From: Larix kaempferi
Taxonomy: Eukaryota; Streptophyta; Pinopsida; Pinales; Pinaceae
Reading direction: 5' to 3'
Assembly (NCBI GenBank): GCA_027924585.1
Contig: BSBM01000372.1
Span: 38,616,501-38,680,500, forward strand
Length of the DNA stretch: 64,000 nucleotides
The translations under genes and the position numbers were made by a program. Below the pieces are notes generated by a model. The model searched no databases and had not been told where the DNA came from. It was given only the letters and a program-made list of their open reading frames with translations. This document shows, piece by piece, positions 35,401 to 45,547 of the stretch (the stretch's first letter is position 1; each line of letters begins with the position of its first letter).

Positions 35401-36381
35401 CTATTCCTGTACCAGGTTGTCTTGTCTTAGGACTTGCGATCTAATGTCATGATGCGGAGTTGCGATAGAACTTGAAGCTCTGGGATCTGAGAAATACTCT
35501 TGGGATTGCTTGAATGCTTCTTTTTGCTTCTGCAGATTAAGTGGGGTTGGTTTAATATTAGCGCGGCGCACCCATTGCGTCACTTGCTTTCTAGTTCCCG
35601 ACTCTGGCGCACCAGTGGTTGTTCCACTACGCGTCACAATGTTAACTGTATGGTCTGGTTCCCTTTTTTCTGCTCCAATCAATTGAATATTCTGGTTGAC
35701 CTGTGCCGTCTTTGCTTGCATTTTAGTTATCAATTGAGGACATTCTTCAATGATATGATCATAAGATTTACAATATCTGCAAAGGGTTGTAGGGTTTTGG
35801 CAATCTCTTGCAAAATGACCTTGCGCTCCACAATTATAACAAGTGATCTGGCCTCTTCCGCGGCCAAAATTTGTTGTGCGTCCACGACCTCTGTAATTTC
35901 CTGTTCGGCTGTCGCGAGTTTGGTCATACTGTGGACCTGCTACGGGTCCTTGTGCTTCTGACTGTACTCTATAAACATCATGTTTCCTTTCCATCATAAG
36001 GTCGTATGCTCTGCAATTGTTTTCATCGTGGCCTACTGATTTACAGAAGTTACAATATAGGTTCTTTGGAGTTTGTACATATTTCTGAAGTAAGTGACAT
36101 TCTTGAGGTCTATGACCTCTAGTTCTACAGATTTCACACCAAGGCCCTTGTGGCTGTGGTAAAGGATTAGGTGCTCCAGTTGCAATATACTCTATGAAAA
36201 CAGGACAATGGTCCTTTGAATGACCTTGTGCTTTACATTTTGTACACCATATGTCTTCCTTAACATCCTTGCCTTTCTTAATATCCTGCACTTGCAGGGT
36301 TAAGTTTGCTAACTGGTTCTGCAACTGCGCAACATCGTTGCTTGTTCCAGCAATTGGTGAAGCTTCTAGTTTCATAGCCAT
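35401..36381 (-). CDS. gag: Nucleocapsid with five CCHC zinc knuckles (element 1)
   Basis: 326 codons from an internal Met. There are five perfect C-x2-C-x4-H-x4-C knuckles: Cys 46/49, His 54, Cys 59; 82/85/90/95; 110/113/118/123; 181/184/189/194; 201/204/209/214. A Gly-Arg-rich stretch (about 162-177) lies between knuckles three and four. Knuckles bind RNA in Gag. All five are intact in element 2. The N-terminal frame continues the capsid ORF: TAG at 36414-36412 stands where element 2 has CAG. The C-terminal TAG likewise replaces CAG. Confidence 0.93.
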   Translation of the reverse strand: MAMKLEASPIAGTSNDVAQLQNQLANLTLQVQDIKKGKDVKEDIWCTKCKAQGHSKDHCPVFIEYIATGAPNPLPQPQGPWCEICRTRGHRPQECHLLQKYVQTPKNLYCNFCKSVGHDENNCRAYDLMMERKHDVYRVQSEAQGPVAGPQYDQTRDSRTGNYRGRGRTTNFGRGRGQITCYNCGAQGHFARDCQNPTTLCRYCKSYDHIIEECPQLITKMQAKTAQVNQNIQLIGAEKREPDHTVNIVTRSGTTTGAPESGTRKQVTQWVRRANIKPTPLNLQKQKEAFKQSQEYFSDPRASSSIATPHHDIRSQVLRQDNLVQE

Positions 36382-36411
36382 CTCTAGAGCTTGTTCCTGA
36401 GTAGTGAGATT

Positions 36412-37167
36412 CTATTGCATAAGAGGAAGTCTAATGTGTGGAAGCAACGCAGCAATGAACCATTCCTTATGCTGTTGTGGTGCAAACTCAAAGCTTACTT
36501 GATCTATCAAGGCTTTGAACTTTTGGTCAAAGTCCCATACTGACTCTGTGGGTAACTGCTTGATGTCTTTGAGCTCTGTTATACACTGTGATTCTGATTT
36601 AGGTTTCTTGAATTCTCTAATCATTGCATTTCTTACCTCAGCAAGCGTTCTATTCTGTGTTGCTGAGTATTTCATGAACCAAGTTAAGGCTCTGTCTCTT
36701 AGTGTGGTTGCTAACTGAACCAGTTTAACAGCATCATCATTAATTTGCTTAATTGTCCAAATGGCTTCACATAGGAACCAGTGTTGCTCAGGGTCTTCTA
36801 TCCCTGTCCCTCTAAAAGTTGGTAGTTTCATGTCATCACCCATCTTTCTTGTGCTAGGTTGAGGTGTAGGTGCTGTAGCAGTTCTTCTGGACTGGTCGAA
36901 CAAAGGTGGTACCGAGGTACTAGAAGTACCGTGTGGGATACTAGAAGGTGTTTCTGCGGGATTATACTGAGCTTCGTCTGGCTTCTGCGGTGTAAAAGGG
37001 TGGTAAGGGATATGAACGTCCCCTTGTCTTTCTATGTGGCGTGCTCTAGGAACTTGACTGTCTTCTGGGCTTGACTCAAAAGAATGTTGGTCAAGGCCTA
37101 CTTTATACCTTTTTCCACTATGAGTGCAACCAATAACTTCAGGGTCACTATCAGAGTCTACGGACAT
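36412..37167 (-). CDS. gag: Gag capsid region (element 1)
   Basis: 251 codons. After a polar N-terminal stretch, the retrotransposon Gag domain runs from about residue 110: KLPTFRGTG, HWFLCEAIW, TTLRDRALTWFMKY, VRNAMIREFKK, then SVWDFDQKFKALIDQV and WFIAALLPHIRL. This is the capsid that forms the particle. It is truncated by a TAG shared with no counterpart in element 2 (CAG there). Its own start follows a TAG found in both copies (37182-37180). Confidence 0.92.
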   Translation of the reverse strand: MSVDSDSDPEVIGCTHSGKRYKVGLDQHSFESSPEDSQVPRARHIERQGDVHIPYHPFTPQKPDEAQYNPAETPSSIPHGTSSTSVPPLFDQSRRTATAPTPQPSTRKMGDDMKLPTFRGTGIEDPEQHWFLCEAIWTIKQINDDAVKLVQLATTLRDRALTWFMKYSATQNRTLAEVRNAMIREFKKPKSESQCITELKDIKQLPTESVWDFDQKFKALIDQVSFEFAPQQHKEWFIAALLPHIRLPLMQ

Positions 37168-37179
37168 TACTTGTCTGTG

Positions 37180-37665
37180 CTATTCATCTGAAGCTATACA
37201 TAGTTTTGCTTTTTCATACAGAAGCATTTTAATCGATAAGTTCAAAGAATTCAGGAACTTACCTCTATGTGCCTGAAAGAAACTCCTCTCAGCTTCACTG
37301 AAACTCTTTCTTGTATCCACTGCAAACTCAGTGATGAAACCTTCCAGCAGACTATTCAACCAAAAGTCTACTGCACGGGACACAGAATTATCTACCCGCT
37401 TCAGAATACTGACTAGCTCAGTCGTCCAAGCAACTGGTCGATCAATATACACAGTGGGTCTAGTATCTGCTAACTTGGCTATCCAAGCATGTAACTCAAG
37501 TGCAAATGTGACAAAGAAAATTTCATGAAGGTCAGTATAGATATACTTCTGCAACCATTCTTCTGGCTGGAGTCTAGAGCTTTTATTTTCTTGTTCAGCG
37601 AACTCTTTAGCCTTTAAATCGAACCACTCCTGAATTTCTGTAGTTGTAGGATTCCAGCAACACAT
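37180..37665 (-). CDS. Gag N-terminal ORF of unknown function (element 1)
   Basis: 161 codons starting MCCWNPTTTEIQEWF, with Trp- and Glu-rich helices (EFFVTFALELHAWI-like and FWLNSLLEGFITEF words). It is in the same frame as the capsid ORF and separated from it by one TAG and four codons. Element 2 carries the same ORF (start 63408) and the same TAG (62925-62923). It may be the matrix-like N-terminus of Gag read through the TAG, or a separate small protein. I recognise no family. Confidence 0.75.
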   Translation of the reverse strand: MCCWNPTTTEIQEWFDLKAKEFAEQENKSSRLQPEEWLQKYIYTDLHEIFFVTFALELHAWIAKLADTRPTVYIDRPVAWTTELVSILKRVDNSVSRAVDFWLNSLLEGFITEFAVDTRKSFSEAERSFFQAHRGKFLNSLNLSIKMLLYEKAKLCIASDE

Positions 37666-37904
37666 TTGTTAGTTGAGCAAGTCTCAAGGCAACAGAACCA
37701 TTTGTTGGCTCAACAACAGGGTTCAAAGCAACGGAACCATTTGTTGGCTTCAGCAACAATCTTCGTCGGAAAAATAGCAAGTCTCACAGTAACAAGTCAC
37801 AAGGCAACGGAACCATTTGTTGTCTCCCTTCTTTTTCTGGATTTCGCCTCAATCTCGCGTGTCGCTGAAATATCAAGTCTCATTCGCACGGCAACGGAAC
37901 CATT
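37666..37904 (-). repeat. Leader with repeated PBS/LTR-edge units (element 1)
   Basis: Plus-strand copies of a 'gcaac(g/a)gaaccatttgttg' unit occur at about 37686-37710, 37725-37749 and 37800-37822, and the last is the true primer site and LTR edge at 37889-37912. Spacings are 39, 75 and 89 bp, and the text between copies is partly shared (cagcaacaatct, aagtctca). Confidence 0.88.
37889..37902 (-). other. Primer binding site, tRNA-Glu type
   Basis: The plus strand reads CGGCAACGGAACCA, identical to the 3' end expected for a plant tRNA-Glu (acceptor strand CAACGGA, discriminator A, CCA). It lies two bases from the LTR edge at 37905. Confidence 0.8.
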
Positions 37905-39290
37905 TGTTGGCTGCTTTTTGGACAGACCCGGGTTTTAATGAAGCGCAACAACAAAACCCCTTGGCGCACTGGCCCTCTCGGCAACGAGCTGCGCGACAGA
38001 TCGAGGTCTCACCCGAAGTGGCTATGGGGAGGCTAAGGAATCAGGTTTCCTTAACCTAGGCGACGCGGAGACTGTTCTCTCTTCTTGACGATTCCTCTAA
38101 GGCGACGGTCTGAACTCTCTTCAGACTTATGAGCGCAACAGCCCTCTATCTCCCGCTTGGAGGCTGAACTGCGCGGTACTTCCACTCCTGCGCTAGGACC
38201 AGTTATCCTCTGCGCGGATATTCTATACGTAGTTTCACTTGCGAGCTCGTCGCAGCAACAGGTTCTCCTATCGCAACGGCGACATCGTCTTACCAATACC
38301 TTCTACTCTTAACGATTATAGTTCTTAAAGAAGCTTTACTGATTTACTCTACACATTCATAAAGATAATGCAATATTTCTGTATTTACCGTTAGTAAGCT
38401 AAAACAGGTAATCATCTCTATCACCAAATCATAATAGCAAGAAATATGAAGTCCACCTCCACGGGGAAAACCACGTCCACGGGAGTATCTTATACTAACC
38501 AGAAAATGATAGACTTATACAATATGCTGCGCACACAGCTGCAGCCTTAGATCTTTCCAGGAAACTCCACGCACACAGCTGGGAGCCCTTCTCTCGATCT
38601 AATCTCTTCCTCTCCAGAGATTACAATAGTTTAGACGTCACCTCGGACTGTCTGCAACTCAAGGATTAGCTTCACTGCTAACCCGCTTCCTGACTAGTTA
38701 GCTATCTGTCTCACCAACTGACTCTCTATCTCACTAACTAACATCTATCCATTACAATTATTCATATATATAGGTGGCCATGGCGGTCGCACCTTTACAA
38801 AACTGTGGGCCTTTCCCAGCAGTAGTCCCCAGAAACCCTAACCACGCACATGGCTAGGTGTACTGTAGGCGCCACTTGCAGTCATGTCGCCGCTTCCTGC
38901 AGGCTCCATGAATTCCGGCGCAGCTTACGGGTATGGATGCCTCGTCCTTCGCCTTCAATGATTTGGTCCATTGCTCTTCCTTGATCCGAGCAACCATAAC
39001 TTCTGTACTTAGCCTTAAATGAGGGTAGCTAAGCCCTCTACTCCATTGCTTCATTGATTATGGTAGCTGAGCTTTCCACTCTGCTACCTTCATTCCCTTC
39101 TGACGTGCGCGCGAGCTCCGTGATTCCCGGTCCGTGATCCACGTTGAGCTCCTCCATCTGGCACCGTACTGCGCACCGTCTTCTTCTGTCCCCAAAATTG
39201 GCGCTTATTCAAAACTTAGCACTCTTCCATACTTGTGCTTTTTCCTCAAAATTCGCAGCTTTTACCATAGCTGCGGCCTTGGCTCCAACA
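37905..39290 (-). repeat. 5' LTR of element 1
   Basis: 1386 bp, same ends as the 3' LTR. About 36 differences between the two LTRs, clustered in part at 39060-39170 (the U3 start region). TATATATA at 38772-38765. Confidence 0.95.
38765..38772 (-). promoter_or_regulatory. TATA box of element 1 5' LTR
   Basis: Minus-strand TATATATA, same offset as in the 3' LTR and in element 2 (52179-52172). Confidence 0.6.
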
Positions 39291-39295
39291 ACCCC
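39291..39295 (+). repeat. TSD acccc (right) of element 1
   Basis: Matches 26212-26216. Confidence 0.92.
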
Positions 39296-39585
39296 ACAAG
39301 AGGGAAATCCAACCATTAACCCCATTCTAAAATGGAGTGGTCAATTTCTAGGAAGTAACCAATCTTTTTGGAACCAACCTGCAAGACCTGTGTTTGATCC
39401 AGCTAGGCCACCAAATGGGCCTCATACCAATGGTATGATGGATTTCGTCAACCAACTTGAACAGATTACCCAACATTTGGGACAAGTTTCTATTCAGACT
39501 TCACAACCCACATTTGGCCAAGAAATGCAACAACCTATTAATCCTTCCAACATGTCTAACATATTCATAGTCTCATCGATATAAA
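39291..39585 (+). pseudogene. Gag remnant of element C, part 2
   Basis: The frame continues the QGGNPP-type repeat interrupted at 26216, then a stretch with FVNQLEQITQHLGQVS and FGQEMQQPIN, stopping at about 39583. It is followed by two short Lys-rich repeats (RGKKNK-like) before the next ORF at 39741. Confidence 0.65.
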
Positions 39586-39740
39586 TTAGAGGAAAGAAGA
39601 ATAAGTATAAGGGTAAGCAAAGTGCTAATCCTTCCCAGAATTCTGAAATCCCTATAGTCCAATCCATAGACCTTAGAGGAAAGAAGAAGAACTACAAGAG
39701 TAAGAAAAATGCTAACTCTGGGAAAATAGATGCACCAAAC

Positions 39741-40502
39741 ATGACTCAATGTGATGGGAAGCAACAACCCACTATTTTGAAACCGGTACCCCTGCTAGGG
39801 GGAAACCATCCAACCCCCCCGCAAGGGGCCAATGATCCCAATGCCAATGTCTTCATGTGTGATCATGAGATGAAAATTCAAACAAGACTTGATTCTTATT
39901 ATTTCCCTCCTAGTACATTGGATCAATCGGTATCATATCCAAGTGGTTCTCTCTATATTGAGAAACCAACCATATTAAACTTAGTACCACACCCCCCCAA
40001 AGGTGTTCTACATAGAACAATGCTTAATCCTAATACGCAATATGCTCAGAACAATAATGTTCTTGCAGACTTAGCTCAAGTACTAGGTGCCATGTCAGCC
40101 TGGGAGGTATTGCAATGTTGTCCTGTGCAAAGAAAGGAACTCTTTTCTACAATTGGTGTTGTTGATCCATTCAATGTGACTTCAATCACATCAGACATAA
40201 ACCATTCAATATGTAGGATCCTTTCCGAAGTTTCTTTTGAGATTAAAGTAATGACTCTTGGTAAGAACATCTGTCTAACCATAGTGGATGAAAGGACCTT
40301 AGATTGGGTAATGCCATTTAAATGTTGGCAAGAATTTGGATCACCCCTATCTTCCATAGAAGTTTCATACCAAGATACTCAAATAGATTTGGCAGATTCA
40401 GATCAAAATCTTCCCTTGATGGAGGATTATGATCTGGTTAATTGGCCCATTTGGGCTATGAGATCTCCCAGATCACATGATTTCTTGGATTACATTTTAT
40501 AA
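39741..40502 (+). pseudogene. Gag-protease junction of element C with protease core deleted
   Basis: 253 codons open. Residues about 70-200 align with element A 3050-3450 (LYIEKPTIL, ISKTSF-like EVSFEIKVMTLGKN, IVDE then CWQE). The active-site DGA is gone (VDERT). Directly after CWQEFGSP the text jumps to what in element A lies at about 4066-4200 (PIW then SHDFLD), so about 620 bp covering the protease body are missing. The frame is open despite the deletion, but it cannot encode a protease. Confidence 0.75.
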
Positions 40503-41255
40503 TCATATGAATATATCCTTGAAGTTGTGAACAGTTGCTTGCACCCACCTAAGGACATATTTTGTGGGGCCACTGGGAGCATAATTGGATTAAATATACC
40601 CAAGTATAGGAGAATGATTTGCATGTTCCTTGATCTGATCTGGTATATTTGGAAGCTTGCATATGGATTTAGGCTATCCCTTTGTAAATATGCATTTGAA
40701 AACTTTGCAGCCCAAACTTGCCATAGGGTCGAACCTATTGGAAATTGGTGGTTCATCCCTTCATATCTATATTTTCCACCATTCCGACATAAGAGCCTAT
40801 CAAACATGGGACACCCTAGTCAGCACCCCATTTCCATTTTGGTGTCCATGCTAAGTTATTCTCATAGGCTTGTGAGACCTATTAGTCCCATAATGACTTG
40901 GACTTTGAGACCACATATTTCGCTTTCATACATTTCTGACCATATCCTGATGGGCTCCAAATTTTTTGTCATTTTACATAAGCATGTGTTAAATATCCAC
41001 TTGAAAATCTATGCAAACTGGTTCGCTGCTTATTGCTTATGTTGCGTATTTTCCATTGCAGTCACTTTTTGTTACATGATTCCTATAAACCATTGCTTAT
41101 GTATATTTGACCCATACCCATGGAGGAAACATCTATAAGAGTGTACATAACTATCTCAACCCTTGTTTGCAATATGTATATTTTCCTTGGCCTTAGCCAT
41201 GCACTTGAAATTTAGGTGCATGCCCTTGAGACACTCATTTCCTCTAATGTATCAT
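40503..41255 (+). other. Element C region where RT-integrase is missing; 203-codon ORF of doubtful meaning
   Basis: After 40502 the homology to element A's RT linker lasts about 30 nt and then stops; RT, RNase H and integrase are absent. An ORF at 40527-41138 (203 codons, starts MNSCLHPPKDIFC) has no recognisable domain, is rich in Ile, Leu, His and Cys, and has no counterpart in D. 41115-41255 matches D at 15758-15899. Confidence 0.5.
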
Positions 41256-42521
41256 AGCATGCTTTATTATTTTTTCAAGCTAATAAATTAAAAAGGTTAA
41301 AAATTGGAAAACAAAAAATCCAAAAAAAGAGGCAAAATTGAATCATTTCATATTATAGTATTGAAGAAAATGGCAACAGTCAGTCCTTGTTTCCCTTGAA
41401 CACATCACATAATTTGGTATCCGCTGTCAGTACAACATCTACATTTTCCTTAGGAAATTGTACCAATATTTTGAACAAATCTCCACCGATGGGTTATCCT
41501 TCCTGTCACCAATGGAGCTTTTGTCAATGCATATGGCACAGGTGGATTTCATTAAGGACAGTTACTCAAAGTCCTATGTTTCCAAGTGTCCATTCTGCTT
41601 CGTGTTATGTTTTCAAGGGAAGTTGAAAAAGAGTCGACCAATCCTCAAATATTCCTAACCAATCACGTGGGCCTTCCTTGTGTCAGTATACAATGTTGGA
41701 TCTCATAATTCTACCAAATTATATCAGACTATTGATCTTTGTTTCTTATCAATTGATGTGGGATGCATTAATGCCCTCCTTCCTATGGATCTATTCCTAT
41801 CAAAACCAAATCATAATCTAGGAAATGGATCTAGAAACCCAGGAGTACCTTGGATATTGCAGTCATTAGTGGCAGGTTTCCTCACAAATGACAGTGGGTA
41901 TACATCAATAACCCATGATTGTTTGATTATACAAGTGTTCGACTTCAGAACATCAATTCACACTTGCTAGTTTTTACTCAGTACCTTAGAGTCCATAATC
42001 ATTATCGGTGGGTCTCTTCACATCTGTTAACGGTATATACATCAATGAACGATAATCAGATGGTGTTTTATTATGCTCGACATCAATTCATTTATTCACA
42101 TGATATAAACTTGTATTATCGTTGGTTTGTATTGAATACCTTGGGAAAAAAATTGTATCACTCATTGATGCACTACCCGAGCTGCGCAAGATTAAATTAC
42201 CATGTTAGAAGTTCGATGAAGACCTTGTTCTTGCACTCATCAAAGTGCATGTTTACACTTTTGAAATTTTTTCTTTTGACATGGATCCACTGTGTATTGT
42301 TCGTGGCCATGCTTGTTTATCACTGATCATGGGTATGCCTTCCTCAAGAAGATATTATATATTGAGAAATTGCTATGTTTGACTTGCAGATGTTATCCTA
42401 ATCCTATGCCTGTGACCTTATCCTTTCCTCATCCTTGCTTTGATCAATGAAGAGTATCAGTATAAAAATAATGTATTTTGTTCCTTAGTTCTGCTTCGGA
42501 CCTCACACATTAGGGGGCATT
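41256..42521 (+). other. Element C 3' tail with PPT
   Basis: Homologous to D's tail at 43273-44515. Several short open pieces in shifted frames (for example 41458-41658 and 41919-42326) are mirrored in D (44034-44393 reads MVFYYDRHQFIYSHDI and similar), suggesting an old ORF, now broken, of unknown function. It ends with TTAGGGGGCAT, a PPT, one base before the LTR. Confidence 0.65.
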
Positions 42522-43272
42522 TGTTAACAATCAAATTAACACCCTTAACAAAGTGAGGGGAAGAAGCATATTTTACTATGTTCTCGCAACATGAAGACAA
42601 AAGACAAGTACATAAGAGAACAAGTACTCTCTTATTTAATCACTACATCCACAATTAGAAAGATTGAGTGAAGAAAGAGGTAGCCTAAAAAGACAAGGTT
42701 CAGTGATTGAACTACTCATTAAAGGCTCAAGTCTAAGATCCACCAGTCAAATAGTGAGAAGAAATGCACAAAAGTGCATTAATTGTACTTAAATATGCTA
42801 AAGTTGTGACAAAAGCCTAATTGTCCGTGGAAAGTGGGTTTTTGAGGAAAAATAAAAAAAGAAAAAAGAAAAAGAAAAGGGATAATCCCACATTGAAAAG
42901 AGAAACTTGAGAGCCCATTTACTAATGTTATAAAACAAAGGCATTTGGGGCATGGTAAGAGGAGACAAAAAGAAGAGAAAAGGCATGCTGGAGAGATTTG
43001 GAGGATTGGAAAGTTTGGCATATTCATCAAAGGAAAGGGTGGGAAAGGAAAGCTCATGGAAAAGGAGAAAGGATGCACATCAAGCTAGATTGCAAGTATG
43101 TATCTTCTTCTTTAGCTTAATATGAAACAATTCAATTCTCTTCCAATTCATGATTTTAAATATGTTAGAGGTTGATAAATGATTGTGGATTTCTAACATT
43201 GAAGATTCACCTACTTCATAGAAATATAGATGTTTTAAAGTAGATATAACACTACCTTAAAAGCTATTATCA
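42522..43272 (+). repeat. 3' LTR of element C
   Basis: 751 bp, collinear with 20383-21127. It ends ATTATCA, then agcat (TSD with one mismatch) and D's tail. Confidence 0.85.
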
Positions 43273-44515
43273 AGCATTCTTTATTATTTTTTGAGCTAAT
43301 AAATGAAAAATACATCAAACTTAACAAAAAATCCAAAAATGGGAAGAATTGAATCATATCATATCGTATTCTAGAAAAAATGGCAACATTCAGTCATTGT
43401 CGCCCTTGAAAATGACACATAATTTGGTGTCCGCTATCAGTACACCATTTACATTTTCCTTAGGAAACTGTACCAGTATTTTGAACAGATCTCCACCAAT
43501 GGGATATCCTTCCCGTCACCAATGGATCTTTTATTAATGCATTTGGCATTGGCAGATTTCATTAAGGTTGATTACTCAAGTCCTATTTTTCAAAGTGTCC
43601 ATTCTACGTTGTGTTATGTGTTCAAGGGAAGTTCAAACAATGTCAACGATTCCTCAAATATTCTTAACCAATCATGTCGGCCTTCCTTGTGTTAGTATAC
43701 AGTGTTAGATCTCACAATTCTACCAAATTATACAGACTATTGATCTTTATTTCATATTGGCTGATGTGGGATGAATTAATGCCACCATTCCAATGGATCT
43801 ATTCCTATCGACACGAAATGGATCTAGAAACCTGGGAATACCTTGGATACTGCAGTCATTAGTGGAAGATTTCCTCGCAAATGACAGTGGGTATACATCA
43901 ATGCCCCTGATTATTTGATTCTACAAGTGTTCAACTTCAAAACATCTATTCACACTTCTAGTTTGTACTCAGTACGTTAGATTCCATCATCATTATCAGT
44001 GGGTCTCTTCGGATATGTAAATGGTATACATCAATGACCAGTAATAAGATGGTATTTTATTATGATCGACACCAGTTCATTTATTCGCATGATATAAAAT
44101 CGTACTCTCGTTGGTTTGTATTGAATACCTTGGGAAAAACAGTTGTATCACTCATCGATGCATTGCCCGAGCTGTGCAATATTAAACTACCATGTCAAAA
44201 GTTCGATGAATATTTTGTTCTCACACTCATCAAAGTGCATGTTTTCACTTCTGAAAAATTTGCTTTTGACATGGATCCATTGTGTATTATTCATGACCAT
44301 GCTTATTTACTATTGAGAATGGGTATTCGACACCTTAGGAAGATATTGTATATTTGGGAAATTTATATGTTTGACTTGCAGGCGTTCTCCTGAATCCTAC
44401 GCCCATGAGCTAATCCTTTTTCATCCTTGCTTTGATCAATAAAGAGTATCAATATAAATAAATAATGTATTTCGGTCCTTAGCTCTTCTTTGGACCTCAC
44501 ACATTAGGGGGCATC
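43273..44515 (+). other. Element D 3' tail with PPT
   Basis: Resumes D after C. Matches C's tail along its whole length (1243 vs 1266 bp). The best open part is 44034-44393 (119 codons, starts MTSNKMVFYYDRH), with words RWFVLNTLGKTVVSLIDALPEL and FAFDMDPLCIIHDHAYLLLRMG, also seen in a shifted frame in C. I do not recognise it. It ends in a TTAGGGGGCAT-type PPT next to the LTR. Confidence 0.65.
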
Positions 44516-44763
44516 TGTTAACAATCAAATTAACACCCTTAAAAAGTAAAGATAGAAGCACATTTTACCATTTGCCTGCAACATGGAGACTAAAAATTTG
44601 GAACAATTCCGAGATTCAATCTCTCATATGACCACTGCTTCCACAAAGGAAGAAGTTTGTGAAGACAAAGGTTTCCCTAAAGTGGCAAAGTCTAGGACCA
44701 CTCAAAGGGCCAAAATGCAGTTTCTACAACTCCTAGATTGGGAAGAATACACGAAAGGTGTAT
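44516..44763 (+). repeat. Element D 3' LTR, first part
   Basis: Starts TGTTAACAATC like C's LTRs, then diverges. Interrupted at 44763 by the non-autonomous Copia element. Confidence 0.75.
44759..44763 (+). repeat. TSD tgtat (left) of non-autonomous Copia
   Basis: tgtat here and at 49284-49288. Confidence 0.9.
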
Positions 44764-45537
44764 TGTGATAATCTGCAAGGGATCTAGCAACTGTAACAAA
44801 CTCACAATCAAACTCTCAAGTATGTTGTAAAGAAGAAGAGAATGAGACACTCAATAATCACTCATACACACATAATAATAAACAATAACAGTATCATACA
44901 ATGAATAATGAATGTAAAGAATGTGGTTACAATAACTATGATGTAGCATCATATAGGATTCGAATTAGCCAAGTAGGGCATTCAAATTTGAGCTCAAAGT
45001 CTAGCTTGGATAACTATGGAGACATCATCCAATCAGTAGTATCAGTCATAAATGGTAAGAGTCATTCAAGTGTGTCCAACTGAGTCTAACATAACCATCT
45101 AGGCATAAATCAAGGAATGGAGACTCCAAGGGGGGTGCATGAGGCTATAATACGGTTAAGTGGCACTCCAAAACTAGCTAACTAGGAGCTATAGGTAGTT
45201 AGGATGAGAAATCAGTGGAAGAACTACTCAATCCATGCACCAACTGAGTGATAACTCCCAGTAGGTGAGAAAAGGTGCCCTAACTGAGTGATAACTGATG
45301 GTAGTTGAGCAAAGGCGCTCTAACTGACTATGGTAGGTGAGAAAAGGCACACTTGGCATGCATAAACTCAAAGAAGGCACATTAGGTAGGTGGGATTCCA
45401 ACTAGGGGCTGTAGACAGGCTCTGGAGAGATAGGAACAAGCTCTAGGTGTTGGGAGGACCATCAAGGTGATGATTGGATGCATGCAATTGCATGCAGACA
45501 TGCAAAATTGAAAAATGATGGAGAGAATATTCCAACA
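44764..45537 (-). repeat. 3' LTR of non-autonomous Copia
   Basis: 774 bp. Contains short internal repeats of a 'ctaactgagtgataact' and 'gtaggtgagaaaaggcgc' kind. Confidence 0.93.
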
Positions 45538-45547
45538 CCCCTTCTCA
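45538..45547 (-). other. PPT of non-autonomous Copia
   Basis: Minus strand GAGAAGGGG adjoining the 3' LTR. Confidence 0.6.

Larger units (their letters stand above)
26217..39290 (-). mobile_element. Element 1: complete 13,074-bp Ty3/gypsy-type element with extra 3' ORF
   Basis: Two LTRs of exactly 1386 bp (TGTTGG...CCAACA), perfect TSD acccc, tRNA-Glu primer site at 37889-37902 and a short PPT at 27603-27612. Gene order on the minus strand is Gag N-terminal ORF, capsid, five-knuckle nucleocapsid, protease, second capsid-like domain, RT, RNase H, integrase, spacer with TATA, extra ORF. The RT-RNase H-IN order is that of Ty3/gypsy. LTRs differ at about 36 sites (2.6%), mostly transitions. The coding region has at least seven stop or frame breaks relative to element 2, so it is not autonomous now. 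It is inserted in element C's gag. Confidence 0.95.
20383..43272 (+). mobile_element. Element C: Ty3/gypsy-derived element with deleted pol, split by element 1
   Basis: The 5' LTR is 20383-21127 and the 3' LTR 42522-43272, both starting TGTTAACAATC and ending ATTATCA. A tRNA-Arg-like primer site follows the first and a G-rich PPT precedes the second. The 5-bp flanks are aacat and agcat. The interior (about 8.3 kb without element 1) has a 3.9 kb leader, a broken gag, a protease remnant and a long tail; RT, RNase H and integrase are missing, so C moved in trans or was deleted after insertion. Its LTRs differ by roughly 9-10% by eye. Protein wording matches element A. Confidence 0.85.

Noticed and set aside
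40527-41138. 203-codon plus-strand ORF in element C
   Set aside because: No domain and no counterpart in element D or A; it lies at a deletion scar. Kept only as a note within the region entry.
41256-44763. Tandem duplication of tail plus LTR by template switching
   Set aside because: LTR ends, a one-mismatch TSD (aacat/agcat) and continuation of D on both sides fit insertion of C into a related element better.
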